Under the pieces are notes generated by a model. It ran no database searches. It was not told the DNA's origin and saw only the letters and a list, made by a program, of their open reading frames with translations. From Streptomyces zagrosensis (GTDB taxonomy: Bacteria; Actinomycetota; Actinomycetes; Streptomycetales; Streptomycetaceae), in NCBI RefSeq assembly GCF_014203645.1, contig NZ_JACHJL010000004.1, positions 434,001 to 498,000 on the forward strand: DNA of 64,000 nucleotides, given 5' to 3'. Below are positions 24,942 through 34,680 of this stretch, in pieces (position 1 is the first letter of the stretch; every line of letters starts with the position of its first letter). The position numbers were made by a program, and so were the translations under genes.

Positions 24942-27900
24942 CCCGATTGCCTTCCGCTGCCGCCGTCGTCGTGGAGTCTCTCGCCGCCGTACTCGGCGCC
25001 TTGTCCGCCGCTTCCGTAGCCGGGATGCCCCGGCCCGGTCGAGCCCGCGCCGTGGCCGGCGGGTGTGCCGTGGCCGTGGTAGCCGTTGAAGTACGCGCCG
25101 GTGGCCCGCTGGTCGGCGCCCTGGTACGGGACGCCGGTGGAGTCCGGTCCGCCGTCACCGGCCGCCGGGCCGTTCGGGGCGGCGTCTTCGGCGGCGGCAG
25201 CGGCCTCTCGGCCCGTCACCACCTCGCGTACCGCGTCGAGTACGCCCCGGTAGCCGGAGCATCGGCACAGGTTGCCGCAGATTGCCTGCCGGGCCTGTTG
25301 CTCGGTGGGCGCGTGGTTGCCCTCCAACAGGTCGTGCACGGTCATCGCGAACCCCGGCACACAGAACCCGCACTGCACGGCGCCCGAGGCGGCCAGTGCA
25401 CGCTGCACGTCACACGGCTGCCCATCCGTGGACAGGCCCTCCACGGTACGTACCTCGGCCCCGGCCGCGGTCGCCGCCGGCACCAGGCAAGAGGCCACCA
25501 GGCGACCATCGACCTGTACGGAACACGCCCCGCACTCACCTTGCGAACAGCCGTCCTTGGCCCCCGCGAGCCCAAGCCGTTCACGCAGCACGTACAGCAG
25601 CGACTCGCCGATCCAGGCCCCGGTCACGGGGCGATCGGTGCCGTTGACGCGCAACACGTAGGAAGCGAGCGGGTGCTCGATCTGCGGGTCGGTGACGACC
25701 CGACCGTGCGCCGCGGCCTCGTCGTCCCCGACCGACTCGGCCTCCGTTGCGGACGCGGGAGCGGGCTCGGCATCGAAGTCACCAGAGGCAACGGGTTCAC
25801 CAGAGGCAACGGGTTCGTCGGAGGCGCCGGAAACATCGGGGGCGACCTCGTCCGTGCCGGTCACCGGCGGCTCTGCCTGCGCCCGGGGCGCGTCGTCGGC
25901 CGCGGCGACCGGATCGCTGTCGCTGGCGATGCCAGTGGCATTCGCGACCCCGGCGAGGGAGCCATCGGCGCCCTCGGCCTCATCGTGCGTACCGCTGACG
26001 CCCCCACCCTCCTCGGGGCCGGGGCCGGGCTGACCGGTGTTAGCTGCGGCGGCTGCGTCCGCTGCATCGGGGCCGCGCTCATCCGGGCCGGCGTTGTGGG
26101 GGCCGGAGCCATCGGCCGCGGTGGGCGGCAGACTGCCATCCGCGGCGGAATCGATCGGGACAGATCCTGGCGGGACAGCGCCGGCCGGAAGAGAACCGGT
26201 CGGTACGGAGTCAGCCGGACCACCCGAACCTGCCGGACCCGTCGAACCCGTCGAACCTGTCGAACTTGGGTCAGTCGGGGCGGAGTTGATCGGTGCGGCG
26301 TCGGTCGGAGGCGCGTCGGCCGAGGCGGCAGTCGGGGCGGTGTCGGCCGGGGCCAGGCCCGCTGCGGAGTCCGGCGCGTGGCCGACCCCGATCACCTTGC
26401 CGGTCTCGGACGCGTGGCCGGTCTCGGGCGCGTGGCCCGTCTCGGGCGCGTGCCCCGTCTCGGGCGCGTGCCCCGTCTCGGTTACGTGGTCGGCGACGTC
26501 GGCTTCACCAATGCGGTCGTCCGCTGCCGTACTCGTGCTGGCCGACTCCGGCGCCGGGGGGGCGGACAACGTGTCCGCGGGGTGCGGCGCTTCGGCCCCG
26601 GGCACGCCGGTTCCGTCCGGGCCACCGTGGTCGGGGCTGCCGTTACGCGAACCGCCGTTGCTCGGGGCATCGCTGCTGGGGGCGTCGTTGGCCGGAGACT
26701 CGCTGGCCGGGGACTCGCTGGCCGGGCCGGTGTCGGCGGGGCCGATGGCGATCGGGCCGAGCGCGATGGGGGTGCGCTCGGCGGCGGTTTCGCCGGCCGC
26801 ATCGCTGGTCTGGGCATCGCTTGCCGCGCGGTGGCTCTCGCGAGCCCGCGCCACACCAGCGGTTGCCGTGCCGTGCGCGGGTGTCTCCGACACAGGACCG
26901 TGCTCGGGTACGCCATCGGCCGGGCCGCCACCCGGCGCGGTGCCCGCATCAGTGGTTGCCGCAGCCGGCACCGCGGTCGCAGGCTCCGAGAACTGGTCGG
27001 CCCCACCGTCCGGTTCGCTCTGGACGGCAGGCGGCGTACCAGGTTGGGCCCACTGCGCACCGGGTGCAGACGATTCCGCTTCGGGCTCGATGTGTGGGCC
27101 ACCCTCCGGGCCAGCATCAAGGCCGGGGTCGCTGGCGGCCTCGTCCGTACCACTGGTGCCCTGCGCACCGTCCATGGCCACACCGTGCGCCGGCGTGCCG
27201 TGCCCGGCCGCTCCGTCCGCTGGGGTGCCGTCCAGCGGCGTGCCGCTCGGGTCCGCGCCGGTGGGCCCGCGCTGCTGCGCGAGGTCGCCCTGCGCGGAGC
27301 CGCTCTGCGTCAGCCGCTCCCGAAGCAGCCCGCGCAACATGCCGGGGCTCGGTTCGGCGGGGAAGTTGAACTGCCCCGTAGCGCCGGGCCGTTCACCATC
27401 CGGCGCGGGCGCGGGCCACGGGATGCGCGCGCCGCTGGGCTCATCGCCCAGCTCCCCTACGTCATCGCGCTGCGCGATGTTGCCGCGTACGCCACCGCCG
27501 CGCGGGCCGGGGACGTCCGCGGACCCGCCAGGATGGTCGGGGCCGTGCTGCGGCGTGCCGTCCTCGGCAGCAGGGCCGTGCGTGGCGTCGCCTGGGGCCG
27601 ACTGCTGCACCGGGATGCCACCGGTCGCCGCGGGCCGGGACTCAGGCGCCACGGGCCGAAAATCGGAGGCCGCGGGCCGGGGGTCAGGCGCCACGGGCTG
27701 GGGCGCTGAGCCATGCGCGGGTGTTTCGCCGCTGGCTGGGGTGCCTTCGGCGACGGGTGTCGCGCTACCTGACGAGCCGTCACCAGGCACGTCCGTAACG
27801 GGAATTGCCGTCGCCGGCGGGTGGCCATCGAGCGCCGCACCGCCGGGCAGGCCGGCGCCGAGCGTGCCGCCTGCACCGTCTGCTCCCGCTTCGGTTCCCG

Positions 27901-29650
27901 TGGGCTCGTCGTTCGGCTGCGGCGCGGGCCACTGGCCAGCGGTGGCTGAGGCGCCGGGGTGCTCGGGTGCCGAATCGCCGTGCTCGTCGCCCTCGGTCGG
28001 GCGCGGGCGGTAGGGGGCGACAAGGCGGTCGCCGAGGGCGTACGCCGCCGGCGCCTGGGCAGGCGAAGGCGCCGCACCGTCCCGGTCGTCCGCGCCGATG
28101 ACCGGCCATTGGCCGGTGCTCGCGTCGCCTGCGGGCGGCGTCGGCCACTGCGGGGCGCCTTGCGGGCGGTGCGGATCGTGCGACCGTGGGCCCAGTTCGC
28201 CGTGCGCCTGCGGGCCGTGTCCTTCGTCGGAGACTGCGGGCTGACCGGGCTGGCCGGGCAGGTCGGAGCCGGCAGGTGATGGTGCCTCGACGCCGTGCCC
28301 CACCGTGTCGCTCGGGGCAACGACGCCCGGTGCTTCTGACGCCGCGGGGTAGCCAACCGGCCCCTCGTACGCCGCCGGGTCCGCGTACGACACGGGGTCT
28401 TCATGCCGCGCCGGGTCCGCGTACGGCGTGGGGCCCTGCCCGTGCCCGTATCCGGCGGGTCCTGACGCGCCTGTCGGGTACGGGCCTTGGTCTGGCGACG
28501 CGGAAGGGTGCCGCCCCGCTTCGTGCGGCCCCATGCCGTGCGGTTGCGACTCGTGCGGCCCCGACTCGTGCGGCCCCGTCTCATGCGGTCGGCCGCCCTG
28601 CGGCTCCTGCGGGTACGGCGGCAGCCCGAACCGGTAGCCGCTCATCGCATACTCGGCGGTCTCCTCGATCCCGTCGTCCCCGACCGTGGGCAGGGTCCAC
28701 TGGCCGGTCCCGCCGAGCGCGGAGGGCACGGGCCACTGGGCGGTCGGATGCGGGTCATGGGCCTGGTCCGGCCCATCCGTTGCGTCCGGACCGTGCGGGC
28801 CATGCGTGTTTGGGGCGTGCGTGTTCGGGCCGCTCTGTCTGCCGTACGGGTCGCCGGCGCCGGCCGGGTCGGCGTGGCCCGACTGGCCGTGCCCCAGGTT
28901 GCGACGACGAGCTAGGCCCTGGCTGTGACTCGCGTCCTGGCTGTGACTCGCGTCCTGACCGCGAAGTGCATCCTGACCACGCTCGGGGCCCCGTCCGCGC
29001 TGCTGCGCGCCGAACCCTTGCTCGTACGCGGCGGAGCGGTGCTCATCCAGCGGGAACTGGCCCACCTCATCAAAGCCGTCGTCTGGGGCCACCGGGATCG
29101 ACCACTGGCCGGTCGGGCTCGCGCCGGAACCCTGTGCGGGGCCGGGCGCGCCAGCGCCCTCCGGGCCGAACGGCAGCGACCACTGCCCCGTAGCCGCCGG
29201 GTCGGTGCTCGCCGTTGGCGTCATCGGTGTGCCGCTCATGGGCCCACCGTGCGGCCCTGCCCCGGGCTCCGCCTGGTGGTCAGGGGCGCCCTCGCCAGGC
29301 CCTGCCAGGCGCGGCGGATGGGACTGGGGCTGCCAGTGGTCGCCGGGCGGCGGGGTGTAGCCAGTGCCGGGTGCTGCCAGCGGGTCCCAACCCTGCGGCA
29401 GCGGCACCGACGGATCGGTCAACTCGGGCGGCAACTGGACAAAGGCCGTGCCCTCCGCGTCATATTCGGGACCGTGCGGGATGGGCTGCCAGCCACCGAA
29501 CGCCGAACCGGGCGCTCTACCGGGCGCGCCCTGCCCATCACCGGGCGGTGCGACCGGTTCGTCCGCGGGGTAGGGCTCGTACGGCTCCGCCTCGGGCCCG
29601 GCTGGGCCTGTGGGACCGCCGGGACCGCGTGGATGCTGTTCTGACGTCAT
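24938..29650 (-). CDS. 2Fe-2S subunit with an approximately 1,320-residue low-complexity extension
   Basis: 1,570 aa. Only residues about 1,325-1,485 form the known two-cluster fold: CSQGECGACSVQVDGRLVASC (plant-type cluster), then QCGFCVPGF and CGNLCRCSGYR (second cluster). Ahead of it lie about 1,320 residues rich in Pro, Gly, Ala, Ser, Asp and Glu, predicted to be disordered. They contain a recurrent GQW-x-P/QWP motif (for example TGQWSLP, TGQWSIP, GQWTLP, TGQWPV, AGQWPAP) and a run of ETGHAP repeats encoded near 26390-26490. The tail after the fold is Gly-rich. Its ATG overlaps the FAD-subunit stop by 4 bp. Coding is supported by the intact frame and by the 4-bp overlap at each end. Ordinary family members are about 160-200 aa. 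Confidence 0.88.
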   Translation of the reverse strand: MTSEQHPRGPGGPTGPAGPEAEPYEPYPADEPVAPPGDGQGAPGRAPGSAFGGWQPIPHGPEYDAEGTAFVQLPPELTDPSVPLPQGWDPLAAPGTGYTPPPGDHWQPQSHPPRLAGPGEGAPDHQAEPGAGPHGGPMSGTPMTPTASTDPAATGQWSLPFGPEGAGAPGPAQGSGASPTGQWSIPVAPDDGFDEVGQFPLDEHRSAAYEQGFGAQQRGRGPERGQDALRGQDASHSQDASHSQGLARRRNLGHGQSGHADPAGAGDPYGRQSGPNTHAPNTHGPHGPDATDGPDQAHDPHPTAQWPVPSALGGTGQWTLPTVGDDGIEETAEYAMSGYRFGLPPYPQEPQGGRPHETGPHESGPHESQPHGMGPHEAGRHPSASPDQGPYPTGASGPAGYGHGQGPTPYADPARHEDPVSYADPAAYEGPVGYPAASEAPGVVAPSDTVGHGVEAPSPAGSDLPGQPGQPAVSDEGHGPQAHGELGPRSHDPHRPQGAPQWPTPPAGDASTGQWPVIGADDRDGAAPSPAQAPAAYALGDRLVAPYRPRPTEGDEHGDSAPEHPGASATAGQWPAPQPNDEPTGTEAGADGAGGTLGAGLPGGAALDGHPPATAIPVTDVPGDGSSGSATPVAEGTPASGETPAHGSAPQPVAPDPRPAASDFRPVAPESRPAATGGIPVQQSAPGDATHGPAAEDGTPQHGPDHPGGSADVPGPRGGGVRGNIAQRDDVGELGDEPSGARIPWPAPAPDGERPGATGQFNFPAEPSPGMLRGLLRERLTQSGSAQGDLAQQRGPTGADPSGTPLDGTPADGAAGHGTPAHGVAMDGAQGTSGTDEAASDPGLDAGPEGGPHIEPEAESSAPGAQWAQPGTPPAVQSEPDGGADQFSEPATAVPAAATTDAGTAPGGGPADGVPEHGPVSETPAHGTATAGVARARESHRAASDAQTSDAAGETAAERTPIALGPIAIGPADTGPASESPASESPANDAPSSDAPSNGGSRNGSPDHGGPDGTGVPGAEAPHPADTLSAPPAPESASTSTAADDRIGEADVADHVTETGHAPETGHAPETGHAPETGHASETGKVIGVGHAPDSAAGLAPADTAPTAASADAPPTDAAPINSAPTDPSSTGSTGSTGPAGSGGPADSVPTGSLPAGAVPPGSVPIDSAADGSLPPTAADGSGPHNAGPDERGPDAADAAAAANTGQPGPGPEEGGGVSGTHDEAEGADGSLAGVANATGIASDSDPVAAADDAPRAQAEPPVTGTDEVAPDVSGASDEPVASGEPVASGDFDAEPAPASATEAESVGDDEAAAHGRVVTDPQIEHPLASYVLRVNGTDRPVTGAWIGESLLYVLRERLGLAGAKDGCSQGECGACSVQVDGRLVASCLVPAATAAGAEVRTVEGLSTDGQPCDVQRALAASGAVQCGFCVPGFAMTVHDLLEGNHAPTEQQARQAICGNLCRCSGYRGVLDAVREVVTGREAAAAAEDAAPNGPAAGDGGPDSTGVPYQGADQRATGAYFNGYHGHGTPAGHGAGSTGPGHPGYGSGGQGAEYGGERLHDDGGSGRQSG

Positions 29651-30543
29651 GCGAGCGCCCTCCCCAGTGCTCGGCGGGCCAGGATCGCCACCGTACGCCG
29701 TAGGTGAAGGGCGGCGGGCGGCAAGGGGGATGGTGGTTCGCCGCCCTCATCGGGCGCCGGGGGCTCGGGGATGCAGGCGGCGGCAACGTACTCACCGAAG
29801 GCCGCGCACGCCTCGGGCGCGAGGCCACGCACACCGTCCCAGTCGATGAGCGAGGCGACCCACGCCTCGGCCTCCAACGGGCGCAGCGGCATCGGCGCGA
29901 CGGCGCCCACCGCGCAGCGCACGTTGCGTCGCGCCGGGTCCAACACCACGGCCACCGAAGCGGTGGCCCGGCCGGGCCCGGTGCGCCCGGTGGCCTTGAG
30001 GAAGATCTGTGGGGCATGCAACAGCGGAACCCGTACGAATCCGACCAACTCGCCGGGCCGTAGCATCTCGACACCGGCCAGCAGATGGCTGACCGGAATT
30101 TCGCGGTGGCCCTCGGGGCCGACGATGACGAGCGCGGCGTCCAGGGCGGCGAGCACGGGCAGTGCGTCACCGGTGGGCGCGCTGGTGACGATGTTGCCGC
30201 CGAGGGTGCCCGCATTGCGGATCTGCGGTGGCCCCGCGGCGCGCGCGGCGGTGGCCAGGGCCGGGATGAGCGCGGCGAAGTCGGGGCGGCCCATGCGGGC
30301 ATGGGTGAGCCCTGCGCCGAGCAGCGCATGCCCGTCCTGGTACTGCCAGCCGCGGATCTCACTGATCCGGCCCAGGCCGACGAGCGCGGCGGGTCGCAGG
30401 AGCCCGGAGTTGACGGCCGCCATCAGATCGGTACCGCCCGCGACGGGCACGGCGGCGGGCATGGCCGTCAACGCCGCCACGGCCTCGTCGAGCGAGCCCG
30501 GCAGCGTCACGGTGTGCGCCGCCTGCGGTGCGTGCGTGGTCAA
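29647..30543 (-). CDS. Molybdenum hydroxylase, FAD-binding subunit
   Basis: 298 aa, matching the medium subunit that binds FAD. VAGGTDLMAAVNSGLL (residues about 33-48) and IRNAGTLGGNIVTSAPTGDALPVLAAL are the FAD-binding signatures, and the C-terminal CO-dehydrogenase flavoprotein-like domain follows. TTG 30543 is chosen because GGGGAAGGGG lies seven bases upstream and the protein then begins just before the fold; the upstream frame is not family-like. It is first of three coupled genes, passing electrons from the 2Fe-2S subunit to an acceptor. Confidence 0.85.
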   Translation of the reverse strand: MTTHAPQAAHTVTLPGSLDEAVAALTAMPAAVPVAGGTDLMAAVNSGLLRPAALVGLGRISEIRGWQYQDGHALLGAGLTHARMGRPDFAALIPALATAARAAGPPQIRNAGTLGGNIVTSAPTGDALPVLAALDAALVIVGPEGHREIPVSHLLAGVEMLRPGELVGFVRVPLLHAPQIFLKATGRTGPGRATASVAVVLDPARRNVRCAVGAVAPMPLRPLEAEAWVASLIDWDGVRGLAPEACAAFGEYVAAACIPEPPAPDEGGEPPSPLPPAALHLRRTVAILARRALGRALA

Positions 30544-30632
30544 CCAGATGCCCCTTCCCCGGTCCCCAGTGTCCCGGCTGTTCGCCGTACGGTACGTGCT
30601 GACAGCGTGGACGTGGCAACTCTGGCACACAT
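30540..30632 (-). CDS. Possible 30-codon leader ORF before the FAD subunit
   Basis: ATG 30632 opens a 30-codon frame (MCARVATSTLSARTVRR...) whose TGA overlaps the TTG start of the FAD gene. It could couple translation or sense amino acids. No strong ribosome-binding site is seen and no family is known. Confidence 0.2.
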   Translation of the reverse strand: MCARVATSTLSARTVRRTAGTLGTGEGASG

Positions 30633-30913
30633 CGACGGCCCGCCGCCGCGAGGGTCCACGAAGCGGGGTTCCCTCCCACAGATGCGAATGGTCCGTTTTC
30701 TTCAAACGTCCCGCTGCTCGCCGTTTACTGGTGGATTACCACTCTTCGATGACCCTTGCGTGGCTTGTACCGTTGTCTGAAGACCACCGTCCCAGGGGCG
30801 GTGGAGGTGGGCGGTCCGCTTGGCTCGGGACTCACACGATCGGGGGCGCCCCATCGACGGCAGGACCGCGAAAGAGATGGCGGGGAGCCGGTCGTGCCGT
30901 CGTGGGCGTGCCG
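30544..30913. other. 370-bp region upstream of the molybdenum hydroxylase operon
   Basis: It holds the operon's promoter and the possible leader ORF. CCACCG...CGGTGG at 30784-30804 is a short hairpin that may end the sugar-transport transcript reading leftward from 30914. No other gene is supported. Confidence 0.4.
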
Positions 30914-31837
30914 TCAGTCCTTCACCGCCCCACCGAGGCCCGATACGAGGCGCCGTTGCACGAGTACGAAGAAGATGAGCACCGGAATGGTCATGATGGT
31001 TGAGGCCGCCATGATGCCGCCCCAGTCGTTGCCCTCGTCCTTGAAGAACACCAAAAGCGCCATCGGGAGCGTGGAGTTCTCGGTCGCGCTGATGATGAAG
31101 GACTTGGCGAACAGGAAGTCGTTCCAGGTGGAGATGAACGAGAACACGCTGGTGGCGATGAGGCCCGGCAGCACGAGGGGGAACAGGATCTGCCACAGGA
31201 ACCGGGTGCGGCTCGCCCCGTCCAGGTAGGCGGCCTCCTCAAGGGACTCGGGAACGGCCTTGACGAATCCGCGCAGCATCCAGATGGCGAACGGCAGCGA
31301 GAAGGCGATGTGCGGCAGGATCAGCGAGCCGAGGGTGTTGAGTCCGACGCCGGGCACGGTGTCGCCCACGTCGCGCATGAGGAAGAACATCGGGATGGTC
31401 AGCGCCTCGACCGGCACCATCTGCGCCACCAAGAACATGATGAGCACCGTCGTCCGCAGCTTGAACCGAAAGCGGGTGACGGCCGTCGCCGCGAGAAAGG
31501 CGATCAGCGCCGAGGCGATGACCACGGTGCCCGCGACGAAGAGGCTGTTGAGGAAGTAGCGGCCGAAGTCCTGCTGCTCGAATACGCGCCGGAAGGCGTC
31601 GAGGGAGGGGTTCCAGGTCCAGGGCCTGGGGTTGCTGGATTGCACCTCGTCCGCCGGTTTGAACGCGGAGAGCACCATCCAGTACAGCGGGAATGCAACC
31701 ACCACCGCGATCAACAGGGCCGCGACCTCCGCGGCCAGCCGCCATGGCCTACGGATGCGCAACCGCGAGCGGCGGCGGGGTCGCGGGCCCGCGGACGAGG
31801 GGCTCACGGACGAGCGGCTCGCGGACGAAAGGCTCAC
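30914..31837 (-). CDS. Sugar ABC transporter permease (MalG type)
   Basis: 307 aa with six membrane helices. The EAA loop is in ESLEEAAYLDGASRTRFLWQILFPLVLPG, where it would touch the ATPase. Family knowledge: carbohydrate uptake 1 family. The GTG start (31835-31837) overlaps the stop of the upstream permease by 4 bp and has AGGAGAAG in front. A serine-rich cytoplasmic tail of about 25 residues precedes the first helix. It is last in the binding-protein/permease/permease operon. Confidence 0.92.
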   Translation of the reverse strand: MSLSSASRSSVSPSSAGPRPRRRSRLRIRRPWRLAAEVAALLIAVVVAFPLYWMVLSAFKPADEVQSSNPRPWTWNPSLDAFRRVFEQQDFGRYFLNSLFVAGTVVIASALIAFLAATAVTRFRFKLRTTVLIMFLVAQMVPVEALTIPMFFLMRDVGDTVPGVGLNTLGSLILPHIAFSLPFAIWMLRGFVKAVPESLEEAAYLDGASRTRFLWQILFPLVLPGLIATSVFSFISTWNDFLFAKSFIISATENSTLPMALLVFFKDEGNDWGGIMAASTIMTIPVLIFFVLVQRRLVSGLGGAVKD

Positions 31838-32886
31838 AGCTCTTCTCCTTGTCTGCGCAGCAGCCGCAGATAGATCAGGGTCACGGCGAGCAGGATCAGC
31901 AGCATGACGATGCCGATCGCCGAGCCGAGGCTGTATTGCGAGGAAGCGAACGCCTTTTGATAGGCGTACACATTGAGCACCAGGTTTTGGCCGGCAATGC
32001 CGCCGCCGTTGGTCATCACGTAAATCTGGGTGAACACCTTGAAGTCCCAGATGATGGACTGGATGGTGACCACGACGAGGATCGGCCGCAGCATCGGTGC
32101 CATGACGCTGCGCCAGGTGCGCCAGTGCGATGCGCCGTCGAGTGAGGCCGCTTCGAGCACCTCGCTGGGGATGGCCTTGATGCCCGCGTACACGGTGACC
32201 ATGACCAGCGGGAACGAGCACCACACGACCTCGAAGAGCACCAGCGCGAACGCGCTGTAGCGGTCGTAGGTCCAGGAGAAGTCCTCGAAGCCGGACAGGC
32301 CGCACCACACGAGCATCTTGTTGACCGGGCCGAAGTCCGGGTCGAAGAGGAAGACCCAGACCGTCGAGCCGGTGATGGCGGGGGTGGCCCATGCGCCAAG
32401 GGCGGCGAGCATCAGCGCCAGTCGGGGCAGCGCGCGGATGCGGGTGAGCAGAACGGCCAGCGCGCAGCCCACGCCGAGGGTGGAGACCACGCAGACGGCG
32501 GCGAAGATCAAGGTGGCGACGAGCACGTCCCAAAATTGCCGGTCACCGAAGAGTTTGGCGTAGTTACCGAAGCCCTTGAAGGTGGTCGGCTCACCACCGC
32601 TGACCTGGGCCTGGGTGTACTCCAGGAAGGAGATGAGGCCGAGTTGGTAGATCGGGTAAATGAGCAGTGCGGCGAGGACGACCAGGGCGGGCGCCAAATA
32701 GAGCCACGGCGTCCACCGCGAGGCGCCGCGCGGCCCGAAGCCGCCGGACTTCGCTGTGCGCGGGGAGCCGCCGCCGCGCCGCCCGCCCTTGGCCACGGGG
32801 CGCGGCACAAGAGCGGACGCGGCGGGGGCCGGGCCAGCGGGGGCGGTGGCGGGCACGGGGGCCGGAGTGGAGGCGTTGGAAGACAT
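31834..32886 (-). CDS. Sugar ABC transporter permease (MalF type)
   Basis: 350 aa. A Pro/Ala-rich cytoplasmic tail of about 60 residues is followed by six to seven helices. The EAA loop reads SEVLEAASLDGASHWRTW. It forms the translocation pore with the second permease. It starts at ATG 32886, 11 bp after the binding-protein stop. Confidence 0.92.
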   Translation of the reverse strand: MSSNASTPAPVPATAPAGPAPAASALVPRPVAKGGRRGGGSPRTAKSGGFGPRGASRWTPWLYLAPALVVLAALLIYPIYQLGLISFLEYTQAQVSGGEPTTFKGFGNYAKLFGDRQFWDVLVATLIFAAVCVVSTLGVGCALAVLLTRIRALPRLALMLAALGAWATPAITGSTVWVFLFDPDFGPVNKMLVWCGLSGFEDFSWTYDRYSAFALVLFEVVWCSFPLVMVTVYAGIKAIPSEVLEAASLDGASHWRTWRSVMAPMLRPILVVVTIQSIIWDFKVFTQIYVMTNGGGIAGQNLVLNVYAYQKAFASSQYSLGSAIGIVMLLILLAVTLIYLRLLRRQGEEL

Positions 32887-32897
32887 CAGCGGCTCAC

Positions 32898-34202
32898 TCA
32901 GCTTGCTTCGGCGAAGGCGTCGTTCATCTTTTGGCTCGCCTCGCCCGCCGCAGCGTCCGTGTCCTTACGGCCGCTGACGATCTGCTGGAACATCGTGGGC
33001 AGCACCAGGCCGGCGTCGATGGAGGCCCAACCGGGCGAGGCGGGGACGAACTTCGCCCCGGCGTCCAGGGTCCGCACAAACGGTGCCACGAACGGCCGCC
33101 GCGCCGCGGCTTCCTCGCGTACATCGGTGTAGGTGGGCAGAAAGCCCATCGCGTCGAAGAGCGAGTTCTGCGTCTTCTTGCTGGTCAGCGACTGCATCAG
33201 ATCGAGCCCGAGCGTGCGGTGCGAACTGCTCTTGAGCAGCCCGATGTTGTTCCCGCCCGCGAACGCCGGGGCGATCTCGCCCGCCTTCTTCCCGGGCAGC
33301 GGCACCACCGCGTACTTGCCCTTGACCTTGCTGCTCTCGACGGCCTGATGGTTGAAGTCACCACCGATGGCCATGCCTGCCTTACCGGAAGCGAACGCCT
33401 CGATGGTGTCGTTGCCGCCCATCTGCGCACACTTCCTGGCCGGACAGTTGTCGTCGCCGAACAGTGAGGCGTACACGTCGATCCCGCCCCTGGCCTGCTC
33501 ACTGTCGATGGCCGAGCGGTATGAGCCGCCCTCTTTGGTCGCCAGCTCGCCGCCGTTGGACCAAACGAACGGCAGGGCCCCGTAGGTGTACGCACCGCCG
33601 ACCACGAGCCCGTAGAGATCGGAGCGTTCGGCCCGGACCTTCTTGGCGGTGCTGATCAACTCCTGTTGCGTCGTGGGCGGCTTGAGACCGAGGTCCTTGA
33701 AGACGTCGGTGCGGTAGTAGAGCGCGCGGACGCCGACGAACAGCGGCGAGCCGTAGGTCTTCCCGGCAACGGTCACCGACTCCTTGGCCGTCGGGTCGGT
33801 GTCCTTGTTCTGCGGCCAGCCCGCGAACTCCTTGCTGATGTCGGCGAGTCCGCCGTCGCGCACGTATCCGGCGGTGTCGGTGTTGCCGTACTCGATGAGG
33901 CCGGGGGCGCTCTTCGGGTCATTGAACGCCGCCTTGAACTTCTGCGCGCGGGTGTCGATCGGGATGTAGGTGACGTCCACCTTGACGTCCTTGTGCCCCG
34001 CACGAAAATCCGCCACTGCCTGGTCAACGACCTTCTGTTTGGGCTCGTTGTTGACCTCCTGGAAGAGCCAGACGCGCAGCGTGCCGCTCTTGTCGTCCTT
34101 CTTCGCATCGTTGTCGGAGGTGGACGGGGCGCAGGCGGTGGCGGTGAGGCCGACGGCGGCGAGTACCGCTATCGGGGTGGCGATTCGGGCAAAGACGTTC
34201 AT
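32898..34202 (-). CDS. Sugar-binding lipoprotein of the ABC importer
   Basis: A 434-aa extracellular solute-binding protein (family 1, MalE-like). A lipoprotein signal ends at LTATAC (Cys near residue 25). TLRVWLFQEVNNEPKQKVVDQ begins the fold, and GKAGMAIGGDFNH and MGFLPTYTDVREE are typical. The start is ATG 34202. It is first of three genes. No ATPase is encoded, which is normal in Streptomyces, where a shared MsiK-type ATPase serves many sugar importers. The sugar cannot be read. Confidence 0.9.
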   Translation of the reverse strand: MNVFARIATPIAVLAAVGLTATACAPSTSDNDAKKDDKSGTLRVWLFQEVNNEPKQKVVDQAVADFRAGHKDVKVDVTYIPIDTRAQKFKAAFNDPKSAPGLIEYGNTDTAGYVRDGGLADISKEFAGWPQNKDTDPTAKESVTVAGKTYGSPLFVGVRALYYRTDVFKDLGLKPPTTQQELISTAKKVRAERSDLYGLVVGGAYTYGALPFVWSNGGELATKEGGSYRSAIDSEQARGGIDVYASLFGDDNCPARKCAQMGGNDTIEAFASGKAGMAIGGDFNHQAVESSKVKGKYAVVPLPGKKAGEIAPAFAGGNNIGLLKSSSHRTLGLDLMQSLTSKKTQNSLFDAMGFLPTYTDVREEAAARRPFVAPFVRTLDAGAKFVPASPGWASIDAGLVLPTMFQQIVSGRKDTDAAAGEASQKMNDAFAEAS

Positions 34203-34680
34203 TCGGAGACCCCCACGGAGTGGCGTTGCGTCCTGCGCAACGCCCGTTTCGCTTTGCACAATACGCAGGAGGTTAAGGGCCGTTGTCTGGCCGTACAAGA
34301 GGTCACGTCCACTTCGTGATGGGCAAGAAGGCCCAAGTGACAGCCAGTACGGAAGAACGCACGCACGGCTCAGCCAGAAACGAGTCAAACGAGCCAGCAA
34401 ACGGGGCAGCGAACGACGCGGGCAGCAGGCCGGCGACAGCGCGGCGACAGCGGCCAACAGCGCCCAGCAACAGAGCGCGGCGCCGGACCCGGCACGCCCG
34501 TAACAACCGCCGCGGGAAGGTAGAACCAACGAGTTAAGCAGGGCTCAGCATGAGCTCAGCAGGGCCACGCCGGCACCACCGCCGATACGACCTACGCTCC
34601 CGCCTCGGCCCAACCTCCGGCGCCGCCTCGGTGAAAAGACGAGCTCAACCACAGGCGCGCCGACCAGGCGACGCTGAGCC
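34203..34680. other. 478-bp intergenic region
   Basis: It holds the sugar-operon promoter and operator (34222-34270). The remainder (34280-34680) shows no gene and no clear structure. Confidence 0.4.
34222..34244. promoter_or_regulatory. Perfect inverted repeat in front of the sugar-binding protein gene
   Basis: GGCGTTGCG and CGCAACGCC (9-bp arms, 5-base spacer) lie 20 bp upstream of the start codon. On the coding strand TTGTGCAAAGCG also lies just ahead of it. The site is probably an operator for a LacI/ROK/GntR-type sugar regulator encoded elsewhere; a 5' leader hairpin is the alternative. Confidence 0.5.

Noticed and set aside
24539..27709. A very long open frame on the plus strand opposite the 2Fe-2S gene
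   Set aside because: It is Arg/Gly-rich, has no known motif and mirrors the low-complexity composition of the real gene, which has 4-bp overlaps at both ends and intact cluster motifs.
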